Source of the DNA: Anderseniella sp.
Lineage (GTDB): Bacteria > Pseudomonadota > Alphaproteobacteria > Rhizobiales > Aestuariivirgaceae
Assembly (NCBI GenBank): GCA_013041995.1
Contig: JABDRA010000296.1
Coordinates: 1-19,441, forward strand
Direction of reading: 5' to 3'
DNA: 19,441 nucleotides
This document shows, in pieces, positions 6,187 to 14,055 of this stretch; the stretch's first letter is position 1, and each line of letters starts with the position of its first letter. The position numbers and the translations under genes were made by a program. The notes below the pieces were generated by a model, which was given only the letters and a program-made list of their open reading frames with translations, did not search any database and was not told the origin of the DNA.

Positions 6187-7509
6187 ATGAGACTTAGCAA
6201 GTATTTCCTTCCCATCCTTCGTGACGATCCCAAGGAAGCCGAGATTGTTTCCCATCGCCTCATGTTGCGTGCGGGCATGATCCGTCAGGAAAGCGCGGGG
6301 ATCTATTCCTGGCTGCCGCTGGGCTACAAGGTATTGCGCAATATCGAACGCATCGTGCGCGAAGAACAGAACCGGGCAGGGGCAATTGAAGTTCTGATGC
6401 CGACTATCCAGTCAGCCGACCTGTGGCGCAAGTCCGGCCGTTATGATGACTACGGCAAGGAAATGCTGCGCATTACCGACCGTCATGACCGCGACATGCT
6501 GTTTGGTCCCACCAATGAAGAGATGATCACTGATATCTTCCGCGCCGGCGTACAATCCTACAAGGATGTGCCGCGCAATCTCTACCATATCCAGTGGAAG
6601 TTCCGCGACGAGGTGCGCCCGCGTTTCGGCATCATGCGTGGACGTGAGTTCCTGATGAAGGATGCCTACTCATTTGATTTGTCAGCCGAGGCGGGCCGTC
6701 ACTCCTATAACAAGATGTTCGTGTCATATCTGCGCACATTTGCCCGCATGGGACTCAAAGCCATTCCGATGCGTGCCGAAACAGGTCCGATAGGCGGCGA
6801 TATGAGCCATGAATTTCTCATTCTGGCTGATACGGGAGAGTCAGAAGTGTTCTTCGACAGCGCATTTCATGATGTCGACTGGTCAGCCTTTGAGATCGAC
6901 TATGATGATGTCGATGCGGTTGCAGACGTGGTGCAGGAATTTACCTCGAAATATGCTGCCACGGATGAAATGCATGACGCGGCGGCTTATGAGGAATTGC
7001 CCGAAGCCAGACGGATCAGTGGCCGTGGCATCGAGGTCGGCCACATTTTCTTCTTTGGTGACAAGTATGCAGCGCCTCTTGGGTGCCAGGTGCAGGGACC
7101 GGATGGCAAACCGGTGACTATCCAGTCCGGTTCGTATGGTGTCGGCGTATCGCGTCTGGTGGGTGGCATCATTGAGGCAAGTCATGATGATAACGGCATC
7201 ATCTGGCCGGAAGCTGTTGCGCCATTCCGCATCGGATTGATCAACCTCAAGGCAGGCGACGCAGAAACCGATACGGCTTGCGACAAGCTTTACGATTTGT
7301 TTCAGGGCCAGGGAAATGAAGTGCTTTATGACGACACCGACAATCGCGCCGGGGGCAAATTCGCCGCGATGGACCTTATCGGCATTCCGTGGCAGGTCAT
7401 TATTGGTCCACGCGGCCTCAAGCAAGGCAATGCCGAATTGAAGAATCGCGCTACTGGTGAGCGGGAAGACATTTCCATTGATGCGCTTGCCACGCGCTTT
7501 GCCAACTGA
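6187..7509 (+). CDS. proS: Prolyl-tRNA synthetase, short form
   Basis: A 440-aa class II synthetase that charges tRNA-Pro. Motif 1 region is about 36-72 (GIYSWLPLGYKVLRNIE). Motif 2 lies within about 138-164 (FRDEVRPRFGIMRGREF, then LMKDAYSF). Motif 3 is 315-330 (GSYGVGVSRL). The anticodon-binding domain occupies about 345-440. The roughly 180-residue editing insertion found between motifs 2 and 3 in E. coli ProS is absent; only about 90 residues lie there. This is the usual alphaproteobacterial form, and editing of Ala-tRNA-Pro would need a free-standing protein not in this window. A ribosome-binding site (aggg, 6175-6178) precedes the ATG. A repeat copy lies just upstream. Confidence 0.96.
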   Translation: MRLSKYFLPILRDDPKEAEIVSHRLMLRAGMIRQESAGIYSWLPLGYKVLRNIERIVREEQNRAGAIEVLMPTIQSADLWRKSGRYDDYGKEMLRITDRHDRDMLFGPTNEEMITDIFRAGVQSYKDVPRNLYHIQWKFRDEVRPRFGIMRGREFLMKDAYSFDLSAEAGRHSYNKMFVSYLRTFARMGLKAIPMRAETGPIGGDMSHEFLILADTGESEVFFDSAFHDVDWSAFEIDYDDVDAVADVVQEFTSKYAATDEMHDAAAYEELPEARRISGRGIEVGHIFFFGDKYAAPLGCQVQGPDGKPVTIQSGSYGVGVSRLVGGIIEASHDDNGIIWPEAVAPFRIGLINLKAGDAETDTACDKLYDLFQGQGNEVLYDDTDNRAGGKFAAMDLIGIPWQVIIGPRGLKQGNAELKNRATGEREDISIDALATRFAN

Positions 7510-7543
7510 TCGACAGGTCTCAACCAACAAGATGGATTGACTA

Positions 7544-8812
7544 ATGGCTCAAACCGACACCGCGCCGTTCTCCGCCCATGAGCGCATGATTGCCTTTAGA
7601 TATTTGCGGCCGCGCCGCAAGGAAGGTTTCATCTCGGTAATAGCCGGGTTCTCTTTTCTGGGGATTTTGCTGGGCGTGGCGACACTCATCATCGTCATGG
7701 CGGTGATGAACGGGTTTCGCACCGAGCTTTTGAACAAGGTGTTGGGGTTCAACGGCCATTCCATGGTGTACTCATCAACCGGCGCGCCGATACCGGATTT
7801 CGCGTCGAGAGCGGCAATCCTCGCCAATACACCAGGTGTTGTGCGTGCCATGCCGTTTGTCGAAGGCCAGGCAATGGCGTCGTCGAGGCGCACATCGACC
7901 GGGGTTCTGGTGCGTGGGCTGGAACTGGAAAACCTGCTCAAGCTGTCCAGTGTCGTTAACGACAAGTTGCGCGGATCTCTCGACAAGTTTGATGAAGGCA
8001 ATGGTGTTGCCGTCGGCTACCGGCTGGCGTGGAAACACGGGCTGACGGTTGGTGACCAGATCACACTTGTGTCACCGGAAGGACCGACAACTATTTTTGG
8101 TTCGGCACCGCGCATCCGGTCGTTTCCTATCGTTGCCACCTTTGAAATCGGCATGTCGGAATATGACGGCTCGGTGATCTACATGCCAATGAGCGAGGCG
8201 CAGGACTTTTTCGCCCAGGAAGATGGCGCCAGTGCCATTGAGGTGATGGTGGAAGACCCTGACAAGATTGAAGAGCTGGTACCGGCCATGAAGAAAAGTG
8301 CCGGTCAGGACCTGCAGTTTGTGACCTGGAAGACATCCAACAAGACGTTTTTCAATGCGCTGCAGGTTGAACGCAATGTGATGTTCGTGATTCTGACGCT
8401 GATCATTCTGGTGGCCGCGCTGAATATCATTTCCGGCCTGATCATGCTGGTGAAAGACAAGGGCAAGGATATTGCAATCCTGCGTACCATGGGCGCGACA
8501 CGCGGCTCCATTCAACGCATCTTTTTCATGACCGGAGCGGCCATCGGGATTGCAGGGACCCTGGCAGGGATAGCTGTCGGCGTGGCTGTATGCCTGAACA
8601 TCGAAAACATCAGGCAGGGGCTTTCCTGGCTGTCGGGGACGCAGTTGTTTCCGCCGGAGCTTTATTATCTGTCGCGCATGCCTGCTGAAATGAACGTCAA
8701 CGAGACCATCATGATTGCCCTGATGGCGATGGGTCTGGCATTTCTTGCAACCATCTATCCGGCCCGGCGGGCAGCCAAGCTCGATCCGGTTGAGGCTCTT
8801 CGTTATGAATAA
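7544..8812 (+). CDS. lolC: Lipoprotein-releasing ABC transporter permease (LolC/LolE)
   Basis: A 422-aa inner-membrane subunit of the Lol exporter, which frees lipoproteins from the inner membrane for passage to the outer membrane. One transmembrane helix (about 28-56) is followed by a large periplasmic domain (about 57-275), then three helices (about 280-305, 322-348 and 385-408). The cytoplasmic coupling region DKGKDIAILRTMGATRGSI and the C-terminal PARRAAKLDPVEALRYE are typical. Only one such permease is present, so it probably forms a homodimer rather than a LolC-LolE pair; that it is the only one in the genome is inference. It starts 34 bp after proS and overlaps lolD by 8 bp. Confidence 0.94.
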   Translation: MAQTDTAPFSAHERMIAFRYLRPRRKEGFISVIAGFSFLGILLGVATLIIVMAVMNGFRTELLNKVLGFNGHSMVYSSTGAPIPDFASRAAILANTPGVVRAMPFVEGQAMASSRRTSTGVLVRGLELENLLKLSSVVNDKLRGSLDKFDEGNGVAVGYRLAWKHGLTVGDQITLVSPEGPTTIFGSAPRIRSFPIVATFEIGMSEYDGSVIYMPMSEAQDFFAQEDGASAIEVMVEDPDKIEELVPAMKKSAGQDLQFVTWKTSNKTFFNALQVERNVMFVILTLIILVAALNIISGLIMLVKDKGKDIAILRTMGATRGSIQRIFFMTGAAIGIAGTLAGIAVGVAVCLNIENIRQGLSWLSGTQLFPPELYYLSRMPAEMNVNETIMIALMAMGLAFLATIYPARRAAKLDPVEALRYE

Positions 8813-9512
8813 CCTGGCACAGGGTGGCGCAACACCTGCTTTGCGGCTCGAGGCAATAGCGCGGACCTATACGCAGGGCCCGCGCACCATCGACATCTTC
8901 AAGGATCTGTCGCTGGATGTGTATCCGGGCGAGGTGGTGGCACTGGTTGGCCAGTCCGGCACCGGCAAATCCTCGCTGTTGCATATTGCCGGTCTTCTGG
9001 AAAAGCCGACCGGTGGCGACGTCTTTGTGGCCGGCGAAAACTGCACGCGTCTCGAAGATGGCGCGGCAACCCGTGTCCGGCGCCTGGGTATCGGGTTTGT
9101 CTATCAGTTCCATCATCTGCTGCCTGAATTCAATGCGATTGAAAATGTGATCATGCCGCAGCTGATAGCCGGAAAGTCGCGTGATGAAGCGCATGCCAGG
9201 GCCACAGAGCTGCTGACCAAACTGGGTTTGAGCAGTCGCGTCACACACAGGCCGGCAGAGCTGTCGGGTGGTGAGCAGCAGCGGGTCGCCATTGCTCGTG
9301 CGCTTGCCAATCAGCCGCTGCTATTGCTTGCCGACGAGCCTACGGGTAATCTTGACCCCGAGACAGCAGGGCGGGTGCATGCGGAGTTCCTCTCGCTGAT
9401 ACAGGAAGAGGGCCTGGCAGCACTTATAGCAACCCACAATATTGAACTGGCGCACAAGATGCACCGGGTTGTTCAATTGCAGGGGGGCCAGTTAGCGGAG
9501 ATCACCCGATGA
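8805..9512 (+). CDS. lolD: Lipoprotein-releasing ABC transporter ATPase LolD
   Basis: A 235-aa ATPase that powers lipoprotein release with the LolC/E permease encoded just before it. Walker A is GQSGTGKS (49-56), the signature is LSGGEQQR, Walker B is LLLADEPTG, and the switch histidine is in ATHN. The frame is open upstream to an ATG at 8745 inside lolC. The start at 8805 is preferred because a tgagg ribosome-binding site (8791-8795) is correctly spaced and the protein then has family length. It overlaps the lolC stop by 8 bp and its own stop overlaps the next gene (ATGA), so the three genes are likely cotranslated. Confidence 0.95.
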   Translation: MNNLAQGGATPALRLEAIARTYTQGPRTIDIFKDLSLDVYPGEVVALVGQSGTGKSSLLHIAGLLEKPTGGDVFVAGENCTRLEDGAATRVRRLGIGFVYQFHHLLPEFNAIENVIMPQLIAGKSRDEAHARATELLTKLGLSSRVTHRPAELSGGEQQRVAIARALANQPLLLLADEPTGNLDPETAGRVHAEFLSLIQEEGLAALIATHNIELAHKMHRVVQLQGGQLAEITR

Positions 9513-10531
9513 AGGCGGTTTTTCATCACAATCAGCTTGCGCACTTTCCAACACGATATCTGCAGCGCGGGCACATTGTTGATTTTCCCGAACAGCCTGA
9601 ACGGGCGAAACGTCTGCTGAAAGGTGTCAGGGCCGCTGGTTGTGGCATGCATGCGGCGCGCGCGCACGGAGATGCGCATATTCTGTCGGTGCATACCGGA
9701 CGCTATCTGAAGTTTCTGGCCAATGCCTACCGCCGCTGGAATCGCCCCAAGGGCAAGGCATTTGAAGAAGTCATGGCCAGCATTCGCCCGGTTGAAAAAC
9801 CGGCCCGTTATCCAACTGATATCCTTGGTCAGGCGGGCTGGCATCAGCAGGATTTTTCCTGCCCGATTACCGAGCAGACCTGGATGTCGATCCGCGCCTC
9901 TGCCGATACCGCCTTGTCGGCTGCCGAACTGATTGTCGAGGGTGAAAAGTCGGCCTACGCGCTGTGCCGCCCACCGGGTCATCACGCCTACGCGGATCGG
10001 GCCGGCGGGTTCTGTTATCTGAACAACACCGCCATTGCCGCGCAGTCCATGCGCAAGAAATGGGACCGGGTCGCCATACTGGATATCGACGTGCATCACG
10101 GCAATGGCACCCAGGGCATTTTCTACGACCGTGCCGATGTGCTGACGGTTTCCATCCACGCTGACCCCCGCAAATACTATCCGTTTTACTATGGCTATGA
10201 GAACCAGCGCGGCAAAGGTGCGGGCAACGGCTACAACATCAATATCCCGGTTCCGGTAAAGTCTGACGATGAAGTCTGGATGGGCGCACTGGAACTGGCG
10301 CTGAGCGAAATCAGTGATGCGGCACCGGGTGCATTGGTTGTCGCACTTGGCCTGGACGCGCATGAAGCGGATCCGCTCAATGGCGGTGCGGTGACAACTC
10401 CCGGGTTTGCGCGCATGGCCAGTGCTATTGCAAAGCTCAGCCTGCCGACACTGATCGTGCAGGAAGGCGGCTATCTGACCGATGATCTGGAAAACAACCT
10501 CGCCAGCTTCCTGAAAGGTTTCGGTGGGTAG
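9509..10531 (+). CDS. Acetylpolyamine amidohydrolase / HDAC-family deacetylase
   Basis: A 340-aa zinc hydrolase of the arginase-deacetylase fold. The active site is intact: the His pair H158-H159 (RPPGHHA), zinc ligands D194 and H196 (DIDVHHGNGTQ) and D283 (GLDAHEADPL), and the transition-state tyrosine Y322 (EGGY). Size, residue spacing and the segment YPTDILGQAG closely follow, as I remember it, Mycoplana ramosa acetylpolyamine amidohydrolase (H158, H159, D195, H197, D284, Y323). However, the acidic residues I recall as contacting polyamine there (E106, E117) align to leucine and serine here, so the substrate is uncertain. It overlaps lolD by 4 bp, an unexpected partner for lipoprotein export, and precedes dnaE by 52 bp. 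Confidence 0.88.
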   Translation: MKAVFHHNQLAHFPTRYLQRGHIVDFPEQPERAKRLLKGVRAAGCGMHAARAHGDAHILSVHTGRYLKFLANAYRRWNRPKGKAFEEVMASIRPVEKPARYPTDILGQAGWHQQDFSCPITEQTWMSIRASADTALSAAELIVEGEKSAYALCRPPGHHAYADRAGGFCYLNNTAIAAQSMRKKWDRVAILDIDVHHGNGTQGIFYDRADVLTVSIHADPRKYYPFYYGYENQRGKGAGNGYNINIPVPVKSDDEVWMGALELALSEISDAAPGALVVALGLDAHEADPLNGGAVTTPGFARMASAIAKLSLPTLIVQEGGYLTDDLENNLASFLKGFGG

Positions 10532-10570
10532 TCCGACCATGCCGGTGTAATTTACCGGCACACCGGACTA
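10529..10570 (+). other. Two-part hairpin between the deacetylase gene and dnaE
   Basis: The outer arms tagtccg (10529-10535) and cggacta (10564-10570) enclose inner arms tgccggt (10540-10546) and accggca (10554-10560) with a 7-base loop. That gives 14 perfect pairs in total, interrupted by one small internal loop. The outer 5' arm contains the stop codon of the upstream gene and the hairpin ends 13 bp before the dnaE ATG. There is no T-run, so a classic intrinsic terminator is unlikely; an mRNA processing, stability or translation-control element is possible. Confidence 0.5.
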
Positions 10571-10583
10571 GACTTCGCCGACC

Positions 10584-13500
10584 ATGACTGATTCACCACC
10601 TGCCAGCTTTATTCATCTGAGAACCCATTCGGCCTATTCCTTGTCCGAAGGTGCACTGAAGATCAAGACACTGGGCAAGCTTGCCACCGAGCAGGCCATG
10701 CCGGCGCTGGCCATTACTGACACAGGCAATCTTTTTGGTGCCCTGGAATTTGCCGAAGCGATGGCAGGATCAGGCATACAGCCGATTATCGGCTGCACAT
10801 TGCTGGTCGACAGTGAAGATGGCCCGGAAGGCCCGGCACACACGAAGAATGCGCTTGATCTGTCGCGCCTGGTTCTGCTGGCCAAGGACGAGGCTGGATA
10901 CCGCAACCTCCTGAAACTTTCCAGCAGGGCCTATCTGGACGCACCGGAAACGGAACTGCCGCACGTCGAGTTGGCGGTGATCGAAGAGTTCAGCGAAGGA
11001 CTGATCTGCCTGACCGGTGGGCCGGGCGGATTGATCAACAAGCCGCTGGTGGAAAACCGGCGTCCTTTAGCGCAAGCGCGTATCGAGCGTTTGAAACGGG
11101 TGTTTGGTGACCGGCTTTACGTGGAACTGCAACGTCACGGCATGGACGATGAGCGTGCAGCCGAAGCAGGTCTCATAGATCTGGCTTACGAACTCGAAGT
11201 GCCACTGGTGGCGAGCAACGAGCCCTATTTTGCCAAGGCGGATGATTTTGCCGCCCATGATGCCTTGATCTGCATCGCCGAAGGCGAGGTCGTTGCCAAC
11301 GAGAACCGTCGCCGGCTGACACCTGAACATTACTTCAAGTCGCAAGGTGAAATGGTGGCGCTGTTCGCAGACCTGCCTGAAGCGATCGAGAACACGGTGG
11401 AGATAGCGCGGCGCTGTTCGTGGTATCCGCATGCGATTGATCCGATCCTGCCAAAATTCACCTCCGGAGAAGACAGCCGTGACGAGGCGGAAGAGTTGCG
11501 GGTTCAGTCACGCGAGGGTCTGGCTTACCGTCTCGAGGCATTGGGTCTGGCCGACGGATATAAACGCGAAGACTACGAAAAACGGCTGGAATATGAACTG
11601 GGCGTCATCACTGGCATGGATTTCCCCGGCTACTTCCTGATCGTTGCCGACTTTATCAAGTGGGCGAAAGTACAGGGCATTCCGGTCGGGCCGGGACGTG
11701 GTTCAGGTGCAGGCTCGGTAGTTGCATGGTCGCTTACCATTACAGATCTGGATCCGCTGCGGTTCAATCTGGTTTTCGAGCGTTTTTTGAATCCCGAACG
11801 TGTGTCGATGCCGGACTTTGATATCGACTTCTGCCAGGACCGCCGCGACGAGGTGATCGCCTACGTGCAGAACAAGTACGGCAAGGGTCAGGTTGCCCAG
11901 ATCATCACGTTCGGAAAACTGCAGGCCCGCGCCGTGTGCCGTGATGTGGGCCGCGTCCTGCAAATGCCATACGGCCAGGTTGACCGGCTGTGCAAGCTTA
12001 TACCCAACAATCCGGCCAACCCGGTAACCCTGCAAGAAGCGATCGATGTCGAACCGCGCCTGCAGGACGAGCGCCGTCAGGACGAAACCACGGCGACCAT
12101 GCTCGAGATCGCGCTCAAGCTGGAGGGATTGTATCGCCACGCATCAACCCATGCCGCCGGTGAGGTGATCGGTGATCGTCCTTTGGAAGAACTGGTGCCG
12201 CTGTACCGCGATCCGCGTTCGCCCATGCCGGTGACGCAGTTCAACATGAAGCTGGTTGAAAAGGCCGGCCTGGTTAAGTTCGATTTTCTGGGACTGAAGA
12301 CCCTGACCGTGCTCGAAAAGGGCGTCAAGCTGTTGGCGCAGCGCGGCATTGAGATGGATTTTGCGGCACTGCCGCTGGATGACACTGCCACTTACGACAT
12401 GTTGAAACGGGCAGAGACGGTTGGCGTGTTCCAGCTTGAAAGTTCCGGCATGCGTGACCTGATCCGCAAGGCGGAACCGGGCAACATCGAGGACATTATC
12501 GCTCTGGTGGCGTTGTATCGCCCTGGTCCGATGGAGAACATCCCGAAATACGTTGCCTCGAAGAAAGGCCTGGAAGCGCCTGAATTCCTTCATGAAAAAC
12601 TGACCCATGTTGTCGAGGACACCTATGGCATCATCATCTACCAGGAACAGGTATTGCAGATTGCCCAGGTGCTGGCCGGGTACTCGCTGGGTGAGGCTGA
12701 TCTGCTGCGCCGTGCCATGGGCAAGAAAATCCAGGCCGAAATGGATGCGCAAAAGGCGCGCTTTGTCTCCGGATCGGTTGAAAACGGGGTTGATCAGGGC
12801 GAGGCCGAAAAGATTTTTGAACTGGTCAACAAGTTCGCCGGTTATGGTTTCAACAAGGCGCACTCGGCCGCTTACGGGGTGGTTGCTTACCAGACGGCCT
12901 GGCTGAAAGCCAATCATCCTGTTGAGTTCCTGGCCGCCTCGATGTCGCTGGACAGCGGTAATACGGACAAGCTGCTGGTGTTCAAACGGGAAGCTGACCG
13001 CATGAAAGTGGTCATCAATCCGCCGAGCATCAATAAATCAGGCGTCGACTTCACAGTCGCAGACGGTGCCATACAGTATTCACTGGCGGCGCTGAAGAAT
13101 GTCGGAGAGCAGGCCGTTGAACATATAATCGCAGTGCGCGAGGACGGCGGTCCTTTCAAGTCCCTCGGTGATTTTGCCCGGCGTATCGATCCGCGCATGA
13201 TGAATAAACGCGCACTGGAATCGATCTCCAAGTCCGGCGGATTTGACGAGTTGAACCCGAACCGGGCGCAGGTGGTCAAAGGTGTCGAGGCAATCCTGGC
13301 GATGGCAAACCGCACCTCTACCGAAGCAGAGATCGGGCAGAACGACTTCTTTGGAGGCGGTGGTGACCACGGCGCCGAAGAACTGCCGTTGCACGCCGTT
13401 GAACCGTGGTTGCCGATGGATCAACTGGCGGAGGAGTTTGAAGCGGTCGGGTTCTATTTGTCAGGCCATCCGCTGGATGAGTATCTCTCGATCCTGCCGA

Positions 13501-14030
13501 AGCTGGGTGCTGACAGCTGGGAAGGTTTCCGCGTCAAGGCTTTGCGTGGTGCGTCTGCTGCACGTCTTACCGGCACCGTGACCTACAAGCAGGAACGCAG
13601 GGCGAAATCCGGCAACAAGTTTGCCTTCATCGGGTTTTCCGATCCCACCGGCCAGTATGAATGTGTGTGCTTTTCGGAAACCCTGAATGCATGCCGTGAC
13701 CTGCTGGAGGCGGGCAAGCCTTTAATGGTCCGTGTTGAGGCAGATGTTGAAGGCGAAGATGTGAAGCTGCGGCTGCAAGGCGTGGATCTACTGGACGAAA
13801 GAGCCGACAGGGTTGAACAGGGCCTGGAAATTTTTCTGGATGACACCAAGCCACTGACGCTGGTTCAATCGAGATTGACCAATGGCGGCAATTCCTCGGT
13901 AGTGCTGAACTTGAGATTACCGGACGAACTGGAAGTCCGCTTCCGTCTGGGGGAAAAGTTTACCGTGAACCCCAAAATCAAGGCGGCGATAAAAGCCGTC
14001 CCGGGCGTAGTTGATGTACAGGATCTGTAA
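10584..14030 (+). CDS. dnaE: DNA polymerase III alpha subunit
   Basis: The 1148-aa replicative polymerase. The N-terminal PHP domain starts FIHLRTHSAYSLSEGALKI (residues 9-27). The catalytic aspartates are D413 and D415 (MPDFDIDF) and D567 (KFDFLGLKTL), a constant 12-residue offset from E. coli D401, D403 and D555. Tandem helix-hairpin-helix and OB-fold regions follow, the OB-fold at about 990-1065 (RLTGTVTYKQERRAKSGNKF). Length is normal for a proteobacterial DnaE1. No obvious ribosome-binding site precedes the ATG at 10584, which sits just after a strong hairpin. DUF2339 follows 25 bp downstream and may be in the same transcript. Confidence 0.97.
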   Translation: MTDSPPASFIHLRTHSAYSLSEGALKIKTLGKLATEQAMPALAITDTGNLFGALEFAEAMAGSGIQPIIGCTLLVDSEDGPEGPAHTKNALDLSRLVLLAKDEAGYRNLLKLSSRAYLDAPETELPHVELAVIEEFSEGLICLTGGPGGLINKPLVENRRPLAQARIERLKRVFGDRLYVELQRHGMDDERAAEAGLIDLAYELEVPLVASNEPYFAKADDFAAHDALICIAEGEVVANENRRRLTPEHYFKSQGEMVALFADLPEAIENTVEIARRCSWYPHAIDPILPKFTSGEDSRDEAEELRVQSREGLAYRLEALGLADGYKREDYEKRLEYELGVITGMDFPGYFLIVADFIKWAKVQGIPVGPGRGSGAGSVVAWSLTITDLDPLRFNLVFERFLNPERVSMPDFDIDFCQDRRDEVIAYVQNKYGKGQVAQIITFGKLQARAVCRDVGRVLQMPYGQVDRLCKLIPNNPANPVTLQEAIDVEPRLQDERRQDETTATMLEIALKLEGLYRHASTHAAGEVIGDRPLEELVPLYRDPRSPMPVTQFNMKLVEKAGLVKFDFLGLKTLTVLEKGVKLLAQRGIEMDFAALPLDDTATYDMLKRAETVGVFQLESSGMRDLIRKAEPGNIEDIIALVALYRPGPMENIPKYVASKKGLEAPEFLHEKLTHVVEDTYGIIIYQEQVLQIAQVLAGYSLGEADLLRRAMGKKIQAEMDAQKARFVSGSVENGVDQGEAEKIFELVNKFAGYGFNKAHSAAYGVVAYQTAWLKANHPVEFLAASMSLDSGNTDKLLVFKREADRMKVVINPPSINKSGVDFTVADGAIQYSLAALKNVGEQAVEHIIAVREDGGPFKSLGDFARRIDPRMMNKRALESISKSGGFDELNPNRAQVVKGVEAILAMANRTSTEAEIGQNDFFGGGGDHGAEELPLHAVEPWLPMDQLAEEFEAVGFYLSGHPLDEYLSILPKLGADSWEGFRVKALRGASAARLTGTVTYKQERRAKSGNKFAFIGFSDPTGQYECVCFSETLNACRDLLEAGKPLMVRVEADVEGEDVKLRLQGVDLLDERADRVEQGLEIFLDDTKPLTLVQSRLTNGGNSSVVLNLRLPDELEVRFRLGEKFTVNPKIKAAIKAVPGVVDVQDL

Positions 14031-14055
14031 CCGCTGTAACTGGAGCGCCTGACAC

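Noticed and set aside
9473..10561. A 362-codon open frame on the minus strand across the deacetylase gene
   Set aside because: It lies antisense to a gene with complete catalytic motifs, and its translation shows no recognisable domain; a shadow of codon bias.
12144..12917. A 257-codon minus-strand open frame inside dnaE
   Set aside because: Fully antisense to conserved polymerase sequence with no domain pattern of its own.
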